Shown: positions 47,219 to 60,427, counted from the first letter of the stretch. The stretch is DNA of 64,000 bases from Aurelia coerulea (GCA_039566865.1 CM076944.1:13414501-13478500), one strand, 5' to 3'. Notes: a model not told the origin generated them from the letters alone. Made by a program: numbers and translations.

Positions 47219-48018
47219 TAAGTCTAGAGTTTTTCACATTTTTGCTGGTACAAGTCAACGTTATACGTATCAATCTTTGAGACTAGCAAAGAAGATTAGC
47301 GTCTACGAGTAGTCAAATTGTGCAAATTTTTCACTCTATCAGCACCAATGCAATAACCGATAGTTGCATTGCACCTATTTCGGCAATTAGGCGTTTCGAA
47401 AAGGATTGTGCTTCAATAGATCATCGCCAAAGTGAACAATTCTGTGACATGTTTCCATGTTGCTCTTTCTAGAGTGTGTCATTCTAGCGAAACCACAAAT
47501 CAAAGATATTCATCATTCAAAACGCACTTTGAATTTCATGAAGCACCTGCAATGACGAACTCATCAACGAGAAAACGTAATGGAAATCGACTGCGGTTAT
47601 GAGCAATAATACAGGCATACAGTGTCATTAACAATTAGGTAAGATGACAGCAAGATGAAATAAGAACGACAGGTATTTTAATCAGTCAATCAACATCCAT
47701 CAAAACTGCGAGTGAATTGGGTACCGGTTGACCAACTATCAGTATCAGACAAGTGGCTTCCTTGTACGCCCTTTGCAACAAACATCCCAGCCAGGGAAGG
47801 CCCGGCACTCCCTAGTCCCAACTAAATAGAGCCCGTCCCTTCTGCATTCGAAAGTCAATTTGAAGAAGCTACTTCCGGTTGAAGGCAAGTGATGTGCTTT
47901 CGCAGTAACAAACTTTTGATTGAATTTCTCTTCAGGCAATCTTACCGTAGCCTGCGTGCAGACTTTACCATTGTGGAGGAGCTAGAGGCGAAATCACTTA
48001 ACTGTCAAGTCAAGTAAC
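47219..48018. other. No supported gene
   Basis: The only recognised repeat is a cctgcgtgcagactttacca block near 47951 that also occurs near 31630. The remainder is unassigned. Confidence 0.35.
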
Positions 48019-48026
48019 TGTTATTA

Positions 48027-48112
<86 letters not shown>
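48019..48112. repeat. (ATT)n / (AAT)n microsatellite
   Basis: About thirty ATT triplets run without interruption. It is the 3' tail of the adjoining minus-strand LINE, which reads ggcgctatagaaatgttcta before (ATA)n. Confidence 0.9.
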
Positions 48113-50125
48113 GAACATTTCTATAGCGCCATTTATGTACTATAAAATTATACTCGTAGGCGCCTTAACAAATAGGTACGAATAGTTACAAATTAGGTAT
48201 AAAATGATATAAAATTACAAGTGTCCCTCGAAAGCCATTTTGAAAAAATGAGTCTTCAATTTCGACTTAAACTCTGCAATGTTAATTGTCGTCCGTAGCT
48301 CAATGGGGAGTGAGTTCCATAATCTGGGTCCAACAATGCTGAAAGCCCTTTCGCCCCAACTCTTTGTACTAGAGCGGGGCACATTCAAAATCCGGCTACC
48401 ATTAAGTCGCAAGGATCTACCAGGGTTGTACATAGTAATCATATCCATCAAATATGCAGTGGCTTTACCCTGAGGAATCTTAAACACGGTAAGTAGGATC
48501 TAAAACATTGATCTGTACGTCCTTGGCTACCAATGTAAGTTAACGAGCAACGGTGTCACATGATCAAACTTACGAGAACCCTTAATTAACCTGGCTGCAC
48601 AGTTCTGTACATACTGTAGCCTCGACATTTTGGTTCCTGGAATACCACACAAAAGCGCGTTACCATTTGCTTCCCAGATCCTTCAAAGATTCAGATGGCT
48701 CGATAATAGATTCACCATATTGATATCCGGCAATATCACATCATCAGGTAATACATTTTTCGTCACGATCATATATTCAGATTTTTGATCATTTAACATC
48801 AGCTTGTTTGCTCCCATCCAGGAGCGGACATCAGATATACAGTTTATCATTTCATCAACGGCAATATCTGCAGATTCCTGCACTGGCTGAAACATTAAGT
48901 ATAACTGAGAATCGTCAGCATAGAAATGATAGTCCAATTCATGACGCATAATTTTACCAAGGGGTAGCATATACACAGTAAACAAAATAGGTCCAAGCAC
49001 ACTCCCTTGAGGAACTCCTTGTGCTAAACTAGATTGAGATGATCTGTGGCCATTTATTAGAACATTTTGTTTGCGATCAGCTAGATAGTCCTTAAACCAT
49101 AGCAGTGCACTCCCACTGACCCCTACATACTTCACGAGACGCTCCAGCAGAATTCCGTGATCTATGGTATCAAATGCAGCTGATATATCCAAAGGAATCA
49201 AGAGAACACATTGACCATTATCCAGTGCTCGTAAGATATCATTATTTACGCGAAGTAATGCTGTCGCTGTGCTATGAAACTCTTTTTTTTTATATCAATC
49301 TCTAAGAAAAAAAACTACAATACAAGAATCTGAGCCAATCATAGCGGGAAAAGACACATGGTCATCTAGTCCCCACTATGAATGACTCTTACAATAAATA
49401 TAAACAATAATCTGATTTAACTAACAAAAGAACCCAATACCACACCACACTACTCCACACCAAAATACACTAAACTAAACAACGAGAAGACACTCTAGGA
49501 ACAACGAGAAACCATGTAGAGCAGGGCGGCTCCTAGACTGAGGACATTCGTCTAAGTTTTGCTAATGAAACTCTTTGTAAGATGATTAAAACTTTTCACC
49601 GATACCTTGATCAGACATATGACTTATTAGTTGATTTGCTGCAACTTTTTCTGTAACTTTGCCTGTGAAGGCCAGATTTGAAACTGGCCTATAATAGGGA
49701 AACAGTAATTATAAAGTTGTTTCCTTCAGATGAGGTATGACTAGTGCCTGCTTAAGACTTGCAGGCATACAGCTAGATAGATGTAAGTATAACATTTACA
49801 ATATGAACAATGATAGGCAGTAATATATCCAAGCATTGCTTCAGGACTGCTGCTGGCAAAGGATCTAGGTCACAACTCTTGATTTTGAATTTTGATCGAA
49901 TCTTGTTTACATCCTCAGTCGATACTTGCTGAAATTCACTAAATAACACACAAGTGGGCTGTGGTTCAGGCATATTGAAAGAAAGTCGAGCTTCCCTAAA
50001 GCATCAAGTTTTGATCTTATTTTCTCAATCTTGCCAACAAAAAAGGAATTGAATTCATTGGCTAAACTTGAAATACTTTCATTTGGGGGTAGAGGATTAA
50101 AACTGTGATATGTTTTCAAAATCAT
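48113..50125 (-). pseudogene. L2/CR1-type LINE, minus strand, broken
   Basis: From 5' to 3' on the minus strand the blocks are E-F-N-S-F-F, the N-terminal RT with H-S-T-A-T-A-L-L, I-P-L-D-I-S-A-A-F-D-T-I-D-H, Q-G-V-P-Q-G-S-V-L-G-P, Y-A-D-D-S-Q-L, and a C terminus with R-L-W-N-S-L-P-I-E-L-R. Several frameshifts separate them (near 50000, 49700 and 48680). The 3' tail is ggcgctat...(ATA)n. A SINE is inserted at 49286-49576. Confidence 0.8.
49286..49576 (-). mobile_element. SINE-like insertion with 12-bp target duplication
   Basis: atgaaactcttt occurs at 49274-49285 and 49565-49576, and joining the two sides restores the LINE frame (Y-K-E-F-H-S-T-A-T-A). The insert begins with poly-T on the plus strand, so it lies in minus orientation with an A-rich tail. 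No protein is encoded. Confidence 0.75.
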
Positions 50126-50137
50126 CTACATGGAGAT

Positions 50138-50400
50138 TATCGTGACCGGGGGAGAGGAGGGGGTACATGATTTGTTTTTGTAGGGGGGTCTGCCTACAGA
50201 AACGTACCTTGGTACCCACTTTTATGATGGAATTTGGCTGAAAACTGCCCATTGAAAATTTCAGCTAAACCCCACCCATGATTATGAAAAATCTGTCGAA
50301 AAATTGACCCTTGTTTGGAGAACTTTCGGCCCAAAAACCCACCCATATAAGTGGCACATACCCTGAACATGTTATGTACCCCCCTGTCCCCCAGGTATGG
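50138..50400. repeat. G-rich/C-rich repeat, probably a MITE
   Basis: The sequence begins with cgtgaccgggggagaggagg, includes accttggtacccactttta, and ends with cccccaggtatggtga, with loosely inverted ends. It resembles the type of element at 13022 but has no clear duplication. Confidence 0.4.
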
Positions 50401-50830
50401 TGACTTTTCGAGGATCTTTCAGTTCACAAATCCCGATATAAAGATTTCATTTCCATGGCATTTAGGCCATTTCTCTATGATATCAACACATTTGAATTGA
50501 ACAATCAAAATTAGAATTTTAAAACATCTGCATTTGTTTTTACGGGTACCTGTCGACAACCAACGTTTCTTTCAAAGCTTCGAGGCCGACAAAATAACTT
50601 TGCTTATCAATTTCCCAGCTTTTGTGACGAATTTTTCGCATAAATCTCTTGACAAAAACAGCGCAATACTGTAATATACTTTTATCTTGATAACTGTGAC
50701 CTACTGTAAAATTTAATATATGAAAACTGTTGCATTATTCATGTTAAACGGATGATTAAACTGAATTAAGATTGCATGAAATTGAATGCGAATTCAAGAA
50801 CTGTTTTCAAGTGTTGTTTTGAATTTGCAG

Positions 50831-51039
50831 CATCCGTCATCAAATGTGATTCAAGAGCTCAAAGAAAACATGGCCGACAGCATTGATCGTGGAGTTGGAG
50901 GATATGATTACGAATTCACAGCTCCGTTGCCTTCGGAATACGAATGCCCAATATGCCATCTTGCATTTCGCGAGCCTGTTCAGCTGGAAGAATGTGGACA
51001 TCGCTTCTGTCAAAGCTGTTTGACAGAAATGCGTAAAAG
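50831..51039 (+). CDS. TRAF-type RING finger protein, first coding exon
   Basis: Acceptor ttgaatttgcag at 50830, start ATG at 50870 (context aacATGG), donor gttagt at 51040. The 56 codons plus two bases read Y-D-Y-E-F, then P-S-E-Y-E-C-P-I-C and E-E-C-G-H-R-F-C-Q-S-C. Cys26, Cys29, Cys42, His44, Cys47 and Cys50 are six of the eight RING ligands. The last two (CPxD) should be on the next exon. This arrangement just after YDYEF is typical of TRAF E3 ligase adaptors, which act under TNF-type receptors. The exon starts with 5' UTR. Confidence 0.8.
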
Positions 51040-51483
51040 GTTAGTGGCAGATCATTACTTTAACTCGCCTCTGTGATGAGTGATGATCTAACTGTCGATT
51101 CCTTATTATCATGTTATCTGCTTATCTCTAAAATCCTATTTACAGAAGCTCTAAGTCTGGTTGGCAGTCACAGCACACGTTCTCCGTAACATCTACCTTT
51201 TTTTTAAATTAGCAAGAATAAAGCGTTTTGCTGAAATGATAATACTTTTTGAATACGACAAACAACAATTCATTTGAGATTTTGAGCAGTAGGAGATGTC
51301 TGTACATCCCTGTCACGCAATGCTATTACTGTGAAAGGCTTATTCCCAAGTATAGTAATTCATTTTCTTCACTCTAAACTTCATTTAGCTGCAAGATATT
51401 CTTAAAGATGATATTGTAAATTTGTCGTTCATATCATTACATTCCCATGGACGACTTACATTCCCAAAGATCTGCCACTTAAA

Positions 51484-51617
51484 GCCAGTTTGTTGTCGGG
51501 GGAATTTTCCGAGTGGATGAATATTCTTTTGTTTATAAGAGAAAATTTCACTTTGTAATTGAATGGAAATGTAGGGTTGAATGACTTTTTACTGTGCAAA
51601 ACTCCACTGACTGGAAA
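51484..51617. mobile_element. Short MITE, family B, second copy
   Basis: The ends ccagtttgttgtcgggggaa and, inverted, tttccagtcagtggag are related to the copy at 19515-19665, with the shared interior attgaatg.aaa.gta.ggttga. It lies in the TRAF intron. Confidence 0.55.
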
Positions 51618-51810
51618 CTAGCCTTTACAATGAGTCTATAACGCCGACAGTTTTCTTTGTCTTTCCATTTCTCTCTTCAGTTTAATAATTTATGTTGTTA
51701 ATATGTCTGGAGTAGAGTCAGTTGTAACGCACGTCTTTCGCTCTGTATTGTAAGCCTGTTTGAAATACCCTAAAATGATGGGGCAAAATGGAAAATATTG
51801 ATCGAATATA

Positions 51811-52549
51811 CAGGGTGTCCCAGAAAAATTGTTCGATGTTTGATTAAATGTTAAAAAATAACGATAAAATGTACAGGCCCCCCTGTTCCTAGGATTTTCA
51901 ATTAATTTTAGACGCCAGAATTTTGTGAATCCGCTAAGAATTCCCGGAGCTACAAGCTTTTGAAGTTCAAATTTGTGCGAAAGCTGAAACCAGACGCCCC
52001 CAACTGACTTTTTTCCAAAAAGGCGTCCTAAAATCGAGGTAAAAGGAGACTGTCCAATGTGTTACCTCTGGTTGATATCAGAGCAAACCAAATAGGACTT
52101 CCAAATATATTTAATTCTTGTAACAGTTGCCAAAATTTACTAAAGAATGCAAGTATCTAAAAACATTGAATGAAAACTTAATCAATGAGAGACGGGTCGA
52201 TTCCAAATTGTGCTGAACAGGATTCTTTCCAGCATCCATAACCTTGATTAAATGTTATAAAAAGCTAGTTTATCAAAAATGTTTTTGAAATTCCATTAGA
52301 TTTGCTTGGAATAAACGAGATTCTACTTTCACAAAATATGCAATTTAGGGGCGTCTGGTTTCAGCTTTCGCACAAACTTGAACTTCAAAAGCTCGTAACT
52401 CTGTGAATATTAGCCAATTTGCTAGCTTTTGGTGTCTAAAATTAATTTAAAATCTCAGCAATATGGTTGTTTTACCACGGAGTCCGTTCAGTATTTCGTT
52501 TTTTTTTTACATTTAATCAAACGTCGAACAATTTTTTTGGGACACCCTG
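51811..52549. mobile_element. GGGTGTCCC-type foldback element in the TRAF intron
   Basis: The ends are cagggtgtcccagaaaaatt and, inverted, cagggtgtcccaaaaaaatt, continuing for about 40 bp with gttcgatgtttgattaaatg. TA lies at each tip. The inner arms also mirror each other (gcgtctggtttcagctttcg on one side). Confidence 0.8.
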
Positions 52550-54015
52550 TAGTTACTGCACGTATCCTCCTGCAAAGTACTCCCGCGAATGTATTTTTCA
52601 GTACATTTAATTGTCAAACTTGGAAAATCTGAAAGATGGAATTAGGTTGGGATGAACGAATGCTCAATATCTTGAGGTAGATGAGTTTATGGAGCTAATT
52701 TGCAACTCATCAAGATTGACAGCAAAGAAGTATAGACCAGGAAGAGAGCGGAGAATGGTCCCTTGGCGGGAATATTTACTGGGCTGCTGATTTCGGTGAT
52801 CGATGATATAGGGAATTTTGGGCCTTTCAGCTTCGCTTTCACGTTTGAAGTGCATGTTTGCTAAAGAGGAGATATAGGCGATAAAACAGCCAAAGGACCA
52901 TGGACTTACAAGTCAAATTACATTGGGACACGAAATGAGCATCACTTAGGCAGGCTACAAGGTTATTGATGGCAACAATCAATTCAGGAAGTTAAAGTAA
53001 ATGAACGGAGATATAGCGACATAATCTAAACATAGCACAAAAGAATGGCAGGCGCCATTAATCTCCTTTTTGTTTTCATCGACCAAGAACATCAAATACA
53101 ATAGGTTATATTTAGATGGACCCAGTCCCCCTAGCTAAGTTGCTTTTAACCCCGTTGATTTACTTTAGTGGCTATTAGCCTTGCTTTCATGATAAATTGC
53201 TGCATTGGTTTATTGGTTGAATAGGTCACTTCATATACATATCTAACGTAACACCTATCAACCTTCAAGGAGATAGATTGCTTCACCTGAAATAAAGCTA
53301 AATGGGTAAATGGCAATTGTTGAATGCAACTGCTGTTGAAGGAGATACTATATGTGCCAGATGCCTCCATCAAGTAGAAATCTTTTTGCAAATATTTCGT
53401 ATGTAATTGATATCAAAGTTATATTGCACCATTTCACAAAATCATCGTCGAAGCAATTATTTCCAGCAATTTCTATTCGGTGCTCTGTCCCTTTTTTGGT
53501 TTAGCGGTAGCTCGTTAGGGCTAAAATACATAATATAAACATAGCTTACGTTATCAGCGGCTTGAAAAAATATGGAACTTCTATTTCAAAGATATATGCT
53601 TGTTTATCAAACACATGCAAACTTGTAGGGGAGTTCCCTAGGCTCACTGCTTTGTAAACTTATCATTGTAATGTCTCCCGCTATTCTTACATGATCTTCC
53701 TAATCTTCTTATTCTTGCTCTTGACCTTGGTGATCTTCTTGCTCTTGTATAATCCTCAGTTTCTTGTTCAATGTCATTCACTTTTCTTTAGTTGAACAAC
53801 TTGCATGCAGGAACATCTCACATGGAAAGTCCTTAAAAATAGTAAAGAAGGTGCTAGTATAGCCATGTACAAAAAGAAACATATATTTACTCACAAACTG
53901 TGTATTGTTGTTGAAAGTGTTACTTTGACTGCCTCCTTAACTGCTTGCACATAGTACTTTGCAATGCAGTTCAATTAAAGGATCAAAATAGCCGTGAAAC
54001 AACTATTTCTTGCAG
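52550..54015. other. TRAF intron, mostly unassigned
   Basis: A CT-rich imperfect repeat (atcttcttgctcttg-like units) lies at 53693-53760. No exon is supported elsewhere. Confidence 0.4.
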
Positions 54016-54051
54016 ACGTCTTCAAGGAGAGTGGAATTACGAAAATATCCT
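54016..54051 (+). CDS. Candidate second exon of the TRAF-type gene (36 nt)
   Basis: Acceptor actatttcttgcag, donor gtaaga. It takes over phase 2 from the RING exon and reads R-L-Q-G-E-W-N-Y-E-N-I then CT, leaving phase 2. In TRAF proteins a short linker of this kind precedes CPxD, so the position is plausible. The exon is very short and unconfirmed, and no later exon was found. Confidence 0.35.
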
Positions 54052-54366
54052 GTAAGAAAGCCTGCGGTATCCCATTTTGACCCTTCGTGTTTCACATTGG
54101 GATTTTAATCAAACAATTGTTTTTACTGATGGTTGAATGAGAAGTTTTCTTTTTTCAAGGGTCTGATTGGGTACTGGATGTTTTATCTCAGCCCAAACGA
54201 GCTATACATTTAGAAGAACAAGGAATAGGAATTATTGGAAATGGTGGCGTCGACAACAATTTTGAGATGTATTTTTAATTTTAATATAAACATTGACACA
54301 ACGCAAATATATACAAAGCATCGATAAAAGAATTACCTACCTTTGAAGAATCATTCAACAAACTCT

Positions 54367-54496
54367 TAGACTTACCTCAAGTCTATTTCGTCAACTGTAG
54401 TAAGTCTATCTGAAAATACTATTTCGCTTTTCACTTTTTCCTTCAATTGTTTTTGACGAATTTTTTTTATGACAAAATAGACTTTGGGCAAGTCTA
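54367..54496. mobile_element. 130-bp MITE with 9-bp target duplication, Mutator-like
   Basis: The ends TAGACTTACCTCAAGTCTAT and, inverted, TAGACTTGCCCAAAGTCTAT are flanked by acaaactct on both sides (54358-54366 and 54497-54505). The end sequence is the same as that of the 3.2-kb element at 60428-63626. Confidence 0.85.
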
Positions 54497-54633
54497 ACAA
54501 ACTCTAAGCATCTCTGACATCTTTCAGCTCAAAAGTTTTGAAGCTGAAAACAGCATTGCTTTTGTTGACTTCATAGTGACATGATATAAGGGAATTAGGG
54601 GCAGGATCAATTTTATTTGCAAGGTCCTTGAAG

Positions 54634-54712
54634 GTGTTGTGGCGCAGTGGTGTAATCCTCTGACTTTGCAGCCTTGTTCGGGATACTGCGAACTCCCCCT
54701 TTTGTAAATCAT
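54634..54712 (+). mobile_element. tRNA-derived SINE head
   Basis: It has an A box in gtggcgcagtggtgtaatcc, the shared block tctgactttgcagcc, and a diverged B box ttcgggatac. The block matches the minus-strand SINE at 40001-40165. The body beyond is not recognised. Confidence 0.5.
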
Positions 54713-56582
54713 AATGGAAAAGATGATAGCTCTGATTGGTTCGCTGATCAATGGAATGGGTGAAGCGTTTTGTGGCATGCGCGAATTCACAAAGGAAAAA
54801 TCAGCAATGATGACCCTGCAATTGATTGTTTGATACAACTGTCTTGATACTGTGTTGAAAATAATATGAACAATTTTGAACAATTGGAAATTTTTGGTTT
54901 CAAAACGAGGCTAAGAAAATCTAGCTCCATGTTTATTGTGAAGCAGATATGCTACATAAAAGAGTATAGCTCAGAATAAGGTTTTTCAACATACCATTTG
55001 ATACCTATTAGTTTACGAAAACAAATATTTATCATCTTAGGAATATATTTGGATCATTATTAAAAGAGATCACAAAGAAAATTTTGTGATAGGTTTCATA
55101 GTGAAATTTCGATGATTTTTGAAACGGGAGTACTTTTGGGACACCCGGTAGTTAAGCTCCGATAGTCTGTATTCTTTACAGCTACACTCACACAAATAGA
55201 TCAAATTTTGCCATTTGGCTGCACTTCAAGCATGATTCAACTGTGCCTCTGAACTTCTTTCTTCGAAACATCGAAAGATACTCACAGAAGTGAAAATTAC
55301 CCTCCCGAGGTGAACTTGGTGGGAAACAACCTGCATTTTGCAGCATACCACTAACGTGCTGCTAGATAATGGATAATTCATCCTCAGCCAAGTAAGAGAA
55401 TTGCTAAGGAAATTACATATACGCTAAAAATAGACATGACTAACTCTCAACCATCTGAAATATAACAGATCATCTTTATCTCTCCCAAATGTTTGATAAT
55501 AACGAAAGAACAGGCACTAATTTTAACAAAAGCAAAGGATGTTTCAGAAAAATTCAACCCAACTATAAATGAAAAGTCGAAAAAACGACGTGTTCCATCT
55601 GAAAATAAAATCTTTTTCTATTTAATGATATTCAGTTTGGATAAATTAATGGAATTATTTATCATTCAATTGACATCTTAGTACAGATGGCTGATATTAA
55701 ATGCAGCAGGCTGTAAAAGCAAAATCAGCACTCTTTTATTGTAAAAAATTTCGAAACAGATTTTGTCGAAACAGTTCAGGTCCAGAAACATTTCAGATCA
55801 TTCCCTAGCAGGGAAAGGCAAATTTATTCCCATTGGTTCATGTATCGAGGTAAGCTCTCACAAAGATGGGTTTTTGTCTATGTAGATACCCTATCACTTT
55901 CCGGTAACGGAAATAGACCTTACTTACGAAAACGTAAATTTAGTGGAGAATAATTAAATTAAAATGCACAACCTGGATACCATAGGAAAGAAGGTAGATT
56001 GTACTTTCTTATGGTATGCGTCAAATTCATTCAAACATCATTATTTCCTGAAGAATCTCCAATAAAGGAGGGTTGCTTTTTCTGGAACACCCTGTAGAAT
56101 GGATATTTGTTTAATGTGTGAATGGTAAGACATGTACGGCGATGATCAATGCTACTCAGTCGAATAAGCGCCATAGAGGCAAGGACCAAGTCACTTTGCT
56201 GATGAGCTGAACGAATCTTAACAACCTGTTCATATAAACATGACAGGATATTACTTGCTGGTGCAGGCAAATCTTTATGAATAAGTATTGGGAAGTAAAT
56301 CTCAAGGAATTGCGAAATAGAAGGATGTCATTTTAGTCACCTGCTCAAAGAAGACTAATTTCATAAATTCTATAACATAACTTTGAAGCACTACATTCGT
56401 ACCTGCTGTACACTTGCAGACTGCAGCTGTGGTGTCAACAGAAGATAATGTGTCTTACTGGCTGTACGTTAATGTGAATACCTAAATTCAGTCTTAAAGG
56501 TATGAAATTCTTTTGTTACAGCATAAACTGTGATATTCAGGGATATACATCTCTGGAGTTTAGTAGCAAATCAATCTAGTGG
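54713..56582. other. No supported gene; orphan transposon ends
   Basis: Right-hand tips of GGGTGTCCC-type elements occur at 55137-55148 (gggacacccgg then TA) and 56083-56094 (ggaacaccctg then TA), with no clear left partners. Confidence 0.4.
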
Positions 56583-57660
56583 GTGGACCAAAATGAACTT
56601 CAACTGTTTGAAAATTCGTTACGTGAGCATCATAGGGACATCCTAGAATTGCTCTCAGGTTTTTGTATTGGTCAGACCGCTGATGTATCACCTATCTTCA
56701 AAGCTGACGATTCTACATTGAAATCTAATTTCAGGCCTATAAGTGTCAATCCCGCGCTATCCAAAGTCCATGAAATATCAGACTTTCTAGTTTACTGTGT
56801 GGCTGCCATAACGGTTACAGTACACACAACACATTGTTCCATCTTGTCACAGTACATTGGATAAAAAGGGCTATGTGAGAATGGTACTGATGGATTTGCC
56901 AATTGCTTGTGACTGTTTCTTCCAAATGATCTCTTAATAGCTAAGCTGGCTGCCTATGGTTTCGATCTAAAAAGCCTCAGACCATTTTCAACTTACCTCT
57001 CAAATAGGAAGCAATACGTCAAATATGGAAACTTATTTAGCAAATGACAAAACAAAGAATCAGGCGTCCCCTTGGCTAAACATTAGGTCAATGTTTGTTT
57101 AAATTCTTTTTTGACAATTACTAAGTCAGAGTTAGTTCTGTAATTTTGCAGATGACAATACAATATATGCATGGGAATGGTTTCAAATCCTTCCAAATTT
57201 CAAGTCATATTTCTTGGGCTGAAATCAGACCAGGAATTCATGTTTGAAATCGATAAGAAACCTCCTGTTCCTGCAACTAACACAGTCAAAGTCTGATGAA
57301 TGTTCTATTGACTCTGGCAACAATTTTCCAAACATATATACATATGGGCAAAAGCCATTAATAAGACCAACGCGTTCTCACAGGTAGCAAGAATTTTATG
57401 TAGCAAACAGAGTCCATAAAAGGCACTGAGAATAAATTTGGGAGGGTTTAGCAGTCAGGGGTAGCATATTTTCAATTCACATTCGAAATTAGCCAACAAA
57501 ATTAACACTTTGTCATAACAATTATAATAATAATGGAGAAATCAAAGTTGCAGTTGAGCTAACTATTTGATAAACGAAAATGTTTATGCCAGCATCTGAC
57601 CAACCTTTTTATTATGAATTTGATTAGAAACTACACGCAAAGTTTCGTTTTATATTCAGG
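56583..57660 (+). pseudogene. Non-LTR retrotransposon reverse transcriptase, heavily decayed
   Basis: Scattered blocks remain: F-R-P-I-S-V near 56730, N-D-L-L-I-A-K-L-A-A-Y-G-F near 56925, a Y-L-S-N-R-K-Q-Y-V segment near 57000, and F-A-D-D-N-T-I-Y-A near 57150. Stops and frameshifts separate them. It resembles the LINE at 40165-42250. Confidence 0.7.
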
Positions 57661-60427
57661 GAAACCTACCAAAAAGAACAATAAATTTGCTGGGTGCCAA
57701 AGGCACCAAGGGTACTTTCTTTGGATAAACAGGTAGAACAATTCAAGGAGCTGCGAAAGAGACAGATTCATTGAATGCAGGCCAGAATCCAACAAGGAAG
57801 ATCCTGTTTGTTAAAGGCACACTATCGTGGCTGTGATTGGCTAGTCATAATTTTGAAATCATCAGAAAAGAACGTGCCTCTGAATAATTACTAAACCTTT
57901 ATGCTCTTGGATGATACTTTAATTGAGAATAAAGGGAGTCGGATCGCTATCATCACGAATTTCAGTGTACAGCGTAATCAAAGAAGTTTGTACTATTCTT
58001 CTTCAATCAGCAAGCGAAATTAGCCTGCCTGCCTGCCTGTCGTCTGTCTGTTGTCTGTCTGTTGTCTGTCTGTCTGCCGTTTGGCTGTGTAGACGGGCCA
58101 GCTCACGGCTGCGGTTCGCGGGCTCGCGGCTTGTGAGCATTTATCCAACAAACAACAAAAGTTCCCCAACAAATGATAATGAGTTCTTCCTACCTACTTC
58201 ACTACCTACTTCACTGCCTACCTACGTCAATGGACGACAAAGGTTTATTTCTGACAATGCAGAACTCAATATTACGGACCACGGAACCATGGACTACAGA
58301 ACTACAGAACTAAGAGCCTTGGAGTCGGGAACTAGAAACCGGCGGAGGAGAGTAACTCAATATTCTAAATCATTTACCTTTTGAACCATTACCCAACTGT
58401 AAATTCAAGCATAATACACGTTTCCTTAGAAATAATCATTCAATTAATTTCTATAAAATTGACCTCGTTACAGTTGCATTTGGTATAGTAATCGGCCGCA
58501 CTCGCTGACTGTCGTTATATCTAGTTCTAATCTTCTTTATTGTCTCATTCACCCAATCAGTGCTACAACGGTGTGTCTTTAAGTTGATCGAAAAATGGTT
58601 GATCTTTAGGTTCATCTTCATTTTAATTTTCTCGATTTTTCTGATAATTCAAACATGTTTCTGTTTGCACCGAAAAATGGAGAAATCTTGGTTGCTCGCT
58701 TGGTATTGAGTGCTTTTTCATTCTTACTGATATCTTCAGTTTCTTATGAAGGTCACGACATCCTGAGAGTCATCAGAATGAATCAGTTCAAAGTTCACAA
58801 TAAGATCCTCCTCTAGTCATTCATTATGCATGAAATGTTTTTGAGAAGACGCGAAACTAGATTTTTGCAGATTTTTCAAACGCATATACATCAACTTAGA
58901 AGGCCCGGTATGACCTTCGTAAAGGAACTCATCAAGATTGAACAAGAAGGTTATCATAGAGCACAGGTTGGGGGTGTACTCCATAAAATATTAAATTGTA
59001 TTGTTGGTTCTTTCATTATTTTTGGTATTTCGCTTAAGTTTACACGCCTCTAATTCATTTCGTATAGTCATATTGAATACTGTGTTTTGAAAATTGTAAG
59101 CAGCATTGTTGAATAAGCTAAATACTGAATTCATTATTTGGCAATGGTTTATCATGATAAACTGTACATGAAATCTCGGTTGACCTAGCATGCTGCTAAC
59201 ACGAGTTAAACTTTACGTCCCTGGTAACCCTCTGTGTGTATTCCATTGTAGCAGGAAAAAGATGGAATGAGAAAAAAGGTCCATGTTCCTCTTCAGAGTT
59301 TGCCATCCAGACAGCTTTCATTTCCTTTATCATTTCATAATTCTTTCATTTAACAAAATCAACGATGATTCCCCCAACAGAGATCTTTTTCTCCGTCATT
59401 TTTCATACATTAATACTTACCTCAGGAAAATGGGCTATCAGTGCATCAGCCTCTCTCGCCCCACAGGTTAATCTGACTGCGGAGGAGAGTGCACCACGCC
59501 ATTTTGCCTGAACAGCGGTAGTTTTTACTGTCGGTGATAGACATGGAATAACGAATTACGGCTAATGCACCTGTCAGGAAATCCGACTGGACAACCGAAA
59601 ACTAAAAAGTAACCCAAAAAACAATAAACTCAATAACGCAAATATAAGAAGGGACAGGGAGAGTGGGAGAATTTCGTCGTTCCGCTTGGCTTTCAATTTT
59701 CAGAATGAGATCGGTTGAAATAACTTAGAGTATAGCTTGACAGCCCGACAGATAAGACGTACCGGCAGAGACATCCAAAAAAATCCTTGGGCGGTCCGAT
59801 GAGTCGCATAGTGATCCTGTTTTGTTGATATAATAATTCATCCTTACCCAAATTATTAGACAGATCTGGCATTTATACAAGTCAATGACACAGTTCCACG
59901 CCTCAGTCAAAACCCGCACCAAGGAACCAAGATCCAAGCCAAGGACAACCCAGCAAACCTCCCGAGGTCGTATCAACCTGGCCTACATTGCATTTAACCC
60001 CCATTAAATGCACATGTTAATTATCTCGATGATACTGCATGTCAGACAATTCAGCGAAAGAGCTGATGTCGACTTGCAAATTCAAGGTCTACAGATAAAA
60101 TTAGAATATTACTACATTTTTTAAGAAGTTAGAAAAAGCCAAAAAATTCAAGATGATATTGTTAATGGTAAATGTAATTATTGATTTCCATTTTCGTGTA
60201 GAAGATGATCCAATAGATATGGTAGCCAGCAGATTATTTTGTTTCTGTAAGGCAAATTTGAAAGCACTTTAACTCGGGTGCATTTTACCACATCGGAGAG
60301 TGTATTCGCGATGATAGCAGCGTAATGTTTGAATGTCTGCTTCCTGTTTCCGTGCGATGTCTTCCTATTATCACCTTCCGTTTGTCTTTCATAGACCTCG
60401 AGATTTTCTCAGCATTTACTAATCAAT
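57661..60427. other. No supported gene
   Basis: A CTGCC/GTCT-type microsatellite lies at about 58025-58080 and a short ctacctacttca tandem at 58188-58215. No exon with convincing splice sites was seen. Confidence 0.4.

Noticed and set aside
58826..59053. 75-codon plus-strand frame as a further TRAF exon
   Set aside because: It has no zinc-finger pattern, and the ag near 58985 gives no consistent phase with the RING exon.
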